A stretch of 9,476 nucleotides of DNA. Source: an uncultured Candidatus Planktophila sp. Lineage in GTDB: Bacteria; Actinomycetota; Actinomycetes; Nanopelagicales; Nanopelagicaceae. The DNA is taken from assembly GCA_937927965.1 (NCBI GenBank), contig CALEZA010000088.1:1-9476 (forward strand), read 5' to 3'. This document shows, piece after piece, positions 6,992-9,476 of the stretch; the stretch's first letter is position 1, and every line of letters starts with the position of its first letter. The notes under the pieces were generated by a model that saw nothing but the letters and a program-made list of their open reading frames with translations, was not told the DNA's origin and searched no databases. The position numbers and the translations under genes are program-made.

Positions 6992-7927
6992 ATGACCGTC
7001 ACGCTCAATCCAAGTATTGATCGCACCATTGCCCTCTCCTCGCTTGAGGTAGGTGAGATCAACCGCGCACAATCAATCGCTCTTCACCCAGGTGGGAAGG
7101 GTGTGAATGTCTCACGAGCTGCTCGAGCATTTGGCGTAGATACGCACGCACTATTTATAGGAGGCCGCCTTGGTGAGGCGTGGATGAGCACAGAGTTAAC
7201 TGCAGCCTCAATTCCACACACAGTTATCTCTGTTGGTGATGCAATTCGTAGCAATATGACAATCGTTGAAAGCGATGGCACTGTTACAAAGATCAATGAA
7301 CCTGGTGCGACTCTCACGGCTGCAGATGTTGAGTCTGTGAAGAACGCCCTCTCAACACTTAACCTCAAAGGAAACTGGGTTGTTTTCGCAGGTCGCCTTA
7401 ATCCAGGACTCTCAACTGCAACTTATGCCGATCTTGCACGCTTTGCTAAGTCAGCTGGTGCGCTAGTAGCTGTTGATTCTTCGGGACCTGAATTTAAAGA
7501 AGCTGTAAAGGCTGGGGTTGTTGATTTGGTAAAGCCAAATCACCATGAGCTCTCTGAACTTGTTGGTCGTGAACTAGGCACAATCGAAGACATTATGGAG
7601 GCAGCTCGAGAAGTTATATCTGGGGGAGTGAGCACTGTGCTGTGCAGCATGGGTGCAGATGGCGCACTTCTTATCACCGCAGATGGAGCAACTCATTGCG
7701 AGCCAATTGAAAAAGTATCTGGAACTCCAGTAGGAGCAGGAGATATCTTGCTTGGAATCTTTATTGCAGCTGGCGCAGATGTGAAGGCGCTTGAATCTGC
7801 TATCTCATGGTCTACTGCATCTGTGCCGCTGCCAGGAACTGAGATTCCAACTCCTGCTCAAGCAGGAGCCATCACTGTTCGCACTCGCGAAGATTTTGAC
7901 CGTGCACGAGTATTGGTGGAGGCATAG
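6992..7927 (+). CDS. fruK: 1-phosphofructokinase FruK (PfkB family)
   Basis: FruK phosphorylates fructose-1-phosphate, the product of the fructose PTS, to fructose-1,6-bisphosphate in the cytoplasm. From ATG 6992 the protein has 311 residues, normal for the family, and begins MTVTLNPSIDRT, the standard FruK N-terminus. Sugar-binding PGGKGVNVSRA is at residues 33-43, AVDSSGPEF and KPNHHELSELVG follow mid-protein, and the C-terminal PfkB signature GTPVGAGD ends in the presumed catalytic base D251. An open frame continues upstream to GTG 6917 but the extra 25 residues have no family counterpart. The stop is 4 bases before the IIA gene. Tagatose-6-phosphate kinase and PfkB-type 6-phosphofructokinase are relatives, but the adjoining fructose-type PTS genes settle the assignment. 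It is the first clear gene of the fru operon. Confidence 0.93.
   Translation: MTVTLNPSIDRTIALSSLEVGEINRAQSIALHPGGKGVNVSRAARAFGVDTHALFIGGRLGEAWMSTELTAASIPHTVISVGDAIRSNMTIVESDGTVTKINEPGATLTAADVESVKNALSTLNLKGNWVVFAGRLNPGLSTATYADLARFAKSAGALVAVDSSGPEFKEAVKAGVVDLVKPNHHELSELVGRELGTIEDIMEAAREVISGGVSTVLCSMGADGALLITADGATHCEPIEKVSGTPVGAGDILLGIFIAAGADVKALESAISWSTASVPLPGTEIPTPAQAGAITVRTREDFDRARVLVEA
7918..7922 (+). promoter_or_regulatory. GGAGG ribosome binding site for the PTS IIA gene
   Basis: A strong GGAGG (within GGTGGAGG, 7915-7922) sits inside the end of fruK, 9 bases before ATG 7932. It decides the IIA start against an in-frame upstream ATG at 7791 that would overlap fruK by more than 130 bases. 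Confidence 0.7.
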
Positions 7928-7931
7928 AGCA

Positions 7932-8369
7932 ATGTCAGTCTTTAGCGAAGACTTAATCATCCTTGACCTTGTTGCAAGCGACAAGGTGGATGCGATCAAG
8001 CAGATGGCAGCTATTGCTGTTGCCGCAGGTCGTGGAAGTGATGCAGCCCAAATTGCTGCAGATGTGATTGCTCGCGATGAGATGGGCACTCCTCAAATCG
8101 ATGGAATTGCAATTCCGCATGCTCGCAGCGCAGGTGTGAGTGAGGCATGTGTAGTTGTTGCTCGCACAGCAGGTGTCACCTTTGACCCAGAAGAAGATCC
8201 AGCACAGGTGCTCTTTATGATTCTTGTCCCAAATGAGGCTGGAGATCAGCACATTGAAATTCTCTCGAGCTTAGCTCGACGAATGATGGATCCTGATTTC
8301 ACATCAGGCCTTCGCACTTCAGATTCAAAGTCAGCGCTAGTTCAACTACTAACAAGTGGAGATCAATAA
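7932..8369 (+). CDS. PTS fructose-type EIIA component (stand-alone)
   Basis: This 145-residue cytoplasmic protein is a complete PTS_EIIA_2 (fructose/mannitol) domain. It accepts phosphate from HPr on a histidine and passes it to EIIB. The active-site motif GIAIPHAR puts that histidine at H63; further family features are the [12 protein letters not shown] run before it and the [21 protein letters not shown] stretch after it (FMILVP, then H-I-E-I-L-S-S-L). The start ATG 7932 follows a good GGAGG and leaves only 4 bases after fruK, so the genes are co-transcribed. Its stop shares one base with the IIB start (TAATG). In many bacteria this domain is fused to IIB and IIC in FruA or to HPr-like domains; here it is separate and has no extra domain. 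Fructose rather than mannitol is inferred from fruK next door. A purely regulatory IIA-Ntr role is unlikely given IIB and IIC downstream. Confidence 0.92.
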   Translation: MSVFSEDLIILDLVASDKVDAIKQMAAIAVAAGRGSDAAQIAADVIARDEMGTPQIDGIAIPHARSAGVSEACVVVARTAGVTFDPEEDPAQVLFMILVPNEAGDQHIEILSSLARRMMDPDFTSGLRTSDSKSALVQLLTSGDQ

Positions 8370-8674
8370 TGAAGTTTGTCGTCGTGACATCATGTGCAAC
8401 GGGTATTGCACACACATTTATGGCAGCAGAAGCACTTAAGCGTGCCGGTGAGGCAAAGGGCCATGAAATGGTTATTGAGACTCAAGGCGCTGGTGGCTAC
8501 AAGCCGACACCTGCAGATGTGATTGCATCAGCAGATGCTGTGATCTTTGCAAACGATGTTCGCATCCGCGATGAAGATCGATTCGATGGATGCAAGATTG
8601 TGAAGTCAATTCCTAAAGAGGCAATCAAGAACGCTAATGGCCTCATCGAGCAAGCGGAGGCGCTGGCACAGTAG
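8369..8674 (+). CDS. PTS fructose-type EIIB component (stand-alone)
   Basis: The 101-residue protein is a complete fructose-specific IIB domain, which takes phosphate from IIA onto a cysteine and transfers it to fructose carried by IIC. The phosphorylated cysteine is C9 in [16 protein letters not shown]; the usual family form is CPTGIAHT, so proline after the cysteine is replaced by alanine. [20 protein letters not shown] and [16 protein letters not shown] match the rest of the IIB fold. The ATG overlaps the IIA stop as TAATG, and GGAG at 8358-8361 lies 7 bases upstream, so translation is probably coupled to IIA. No frameshift joins it to IIA: each has its own stop, start and binding site. 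A 123-base gap with two hairpins separates it from IIC. Confidence 0.92.
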   Translation: MKFVVVTSCATGIAHTFMAAEALKRAGEAKGHEMVIETQGAGGYKPTPADVIASADAVIFANDVRIRDEDRFDGCKIVKSIPKEAIKNANGLIEQAEALAQ

Positions 8675-8686
8675 GTTTCCAGCAGA

Positions 8687-8710
8687 GCTCAATTCCTTGC
8701 AAGATTGAGC
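8687..8710 (+). other. Hairpin 1 in the IIB-IIC gap
   Basis: GCTCAAT (8687-8693) pairs perfectly with ATTGAGC (8704-8710) around a 10-base loop containing the palindrome CTTGCAAG. It begins 12 bases after the IIB stop. No T-run follows, so it is either a U-less terminator or an mRNA-stabilising or processing element inside the operon. Confidence 0.4.
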
Positions 8711-8755
8711 GCTACTGGGAAGAAATAAAGCAAACAAAACTGAATAAGTAAGACC

Positions 8756-8776
8756 CCCTCACAAAAGCTGTGAGGG
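8756..8776 (+). other. Hairpin 2 in the IIB-IIC gap, just before the IIC ribosome binding site
   Basis: CCCTCACA (8756-8763) and TGTGAGGG (8769-8776) form a perfect 8-bp stem with an AAAGC loop. The downstream sequence is TAATGAAAG with no T-run, and the IIC Shine-Dalgarno begins only 9 bases later. Attenuation, partial termination or protection of the IIC message end are the likely roles; a standard intrinsic terminator is not. Confidence 0.55.
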
Positions 8777-8785
8777 TAATGAAAG

Positions 8786-8791
8786 AAAGGA
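8786..8791 (+). promoter_or_regulatory. AAAGGA ribosome binding site for IIC
   Basis: AAAGGA lies 6 bases before the GTG at 8798 and supports that codon as the IIC start; the next in-frame ATG (8831) would cut into the first conserved segment and has no site. Confidence 0.65.
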
Positions 8792-8797
8792 ACTTCC

Positions 8798-9476
8798 GTG
8801 AGTTCTGGTTCTAACATTCGTCGTTACTTGATGACCGGCGTCAGCTACATGATTCCGTTCGTTACAGCTGGCGGTATTCTTATCGCTATCGGCTTTATGA
8901 TCTCTGGAGACCCAGAAGGCTTTACAAGCCTTGGTGTTCAGAATGCAATTGATGGAGTAAATGGCGAGGGTGCATCACTTGATGCTCGCGTCCGCATCGG
9001 TGCATTCTTCTTCGGACTTGCAATGGCTCCTTGGGGCTTCTTGCTTCCAGCACTTGCTGGATATATCGCATACGCAATTGCTGATCGCCCAGGTCTTGTA
9101 CCAGGCTTTGCAGCAGGTGCTGTAGCTGGATCAATTGGTTCAGGCTTCCTTGGCGCAATGGTCGGCGGTCTTGTCGCTGGTTATGTCGCAAACTGGATTT
9201 CAACTTGGAATGTTCCAGCAGCTATCCGTTCAATCATGCCTATCGTGATCAATCCGTTGATTTCGGTTATCGTCACTCTCGCAGTGATGTATTTCGGTGT
9301 GAAGAACATCGTGACACCTCTCAACGAAGGTGCTAACAGCTGGCTCGAGAGCCTCGGTGGAGGATCAGCGATCCTTCTCGGTGTGGTTATCGGCTTGATG
9401 ATGGCATTCGACATGGGTGGTCCTGTTAACAAGGTTGCATACACATTCGGTGTTGCAGGTCTTACAGCTGCAGGTA
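8798..9476 (+). CDS. fruA: PTS fructose-type EIIC membrane component (3' end beyond window)
   Basis: IIC is the membrane channel that binds fructose and moves it to the IIB active site. From GTG 8798 the frame is open to the window edge: 226 codons with no stop. The product starts MSSGSNIRRYLMTGVSYMIPFVTAGG, directly at the IIC domain (key features MTGVSYMIPF, residues 12-21, and TAGGILIAIGF), with no IIB or IIA fused in front. Likely membrane segments lie near 12-34, 68-95, 99-133, 146-168 and 190-206. DRPGLVPGF at 96-104 and the hallmark AFDMGGPVNK at 203-212 identify the fructose IIC family. A typical IIC domain is about 340 residues, so roughly a third is missing. Codon choice is strongly biased (many GCA, GGT, CGC, ATC), suggesting high expression. 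Downstream genes for EI or HPr might follow but cannot be seen. Confidence 0.93.
   Translation, partial: MSSGSNIRRYLMTGVSYMIPFVTAGGILIAIGFMISGDPEGFTSLGVQNAIDGVNGEGASLDARVRIGAFFFGLAMAPWGFLLPALAGYIAYAIADRPGLVPGFAAGAVAGSIGSGFLGAMVGGLVAGYVANWISTWNVPAAIRSIMPIVINPLISVIVTLAVMYFGVKNIVTPLNEGANSWLESLGGGSAILLGVVIGLMMAFDMGGPVNKVAYTFGVAGLTAAG

Noticed and set aside
7791..7931. 47-residue N-terminal extension of the PTS IIA protein from ATG 7791
   Set aside because: It overlaps conserved fruK coding sequence by over 130 bases, is not part of the IIA fold, and ATG 7932 has a strong GGAGG.
1729..8711. 11-base match AAGATTGAGCG at 1729-1739 (before ftsK) and 8701-8711 (in the IIB-IIC gap)
   Set aside because: Several 11-base matches are expected by chance in a window of this size; the contexts differ.
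8756..8776. Hairpin 2 as a standard intrinsic terminator
   Set aside because: No T-run follows on either strand, and a well-placed IIC ribosome binding site starts 9 bases later with no room for a new promoter.
8922..9444. Minus-strand open frames of 93 and 87 codons (8922-9203 and 9181-9444) near the window end
   Set aside because: They are opposite the clear IIC membrane protein, which reads open on the + strand with family motifs; low-complexity Gln/Leu/Arg content marks the first as a shadow.

Overview
The window looks like chromosomal DNA from an actinobacterium with moderate to low GC. Three things point there: the RNase J protein, which ends in the PMIVPVVIEV tail I recall from mycobacterial RNase J; the block RNase J - ftsK - small helix-turn-helix membrane protein - rimO - pgsA, an actinobacterial gene order as I remember it; and several genes whose start codons sit directly after a TANNNT -10 box with no Shine-Dalgarno, as expected for leaderless actinobacterial transcripts. 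The short gaps and modest AT bias suggest a small-genome aquatic lineage (for example acI/Nanopelagicales-like), but that placement is inference.

Layout, all genes on the + strand. 1-1686 RNase J (RNA processing); 1741-4077 FtsK DNA translocase (chromosome segregation at the septum); 4169-4885 a membrane-anchored RodZ-like HTH/DUF4115 protein; 4919-6313 RimO (methylthiolation of ribosomal protein S12); 6310-6834 PgsA-type phosphatidyltransferase, overlapping rimO by 4 bases. This is a housekeeping block for RNA turnover, division, ribosome modification and membrane lipid synthesis.

From about 6835 the content changes to a fructose phosphotransferase operon: a 157-base regulatory-looking gap, fruK (6992-7927, 1-phosphofructokinase), a stand-alone PTS IIA (7932-8369), a stand-alone IIB (8369-8674), a 123-base gap with two hairpins, and the membrane subunit IIC (from GTG 8798, running off the end of the window). 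IIC has no stop inside the window but reads open for 226 codons. Together they would take up fructose as fructose-1-phosphate (IIA-His63 to IIB-Cys9 to sugar carried through IIC) and convert it to fructose-1,6-bisphosphate by FruK. EI and HPr are not in the window. The three PTS domains, often fused in one FruA protein, are separate genes here.

The most interesting non-coding signals are the -10 boxes abutting the start codons of ftsK, the HTH gene and rimO; three helically phased GTTAC(C/G)CG repeats, a perfect palindrome and a tiny Leu-rich leader ORF upstream of fruK; and the paired hairpins between IIB and IIC. I saw no tRNA, rRNA, CRISPR array, insertion sequence or clearly novel multi-gene system.
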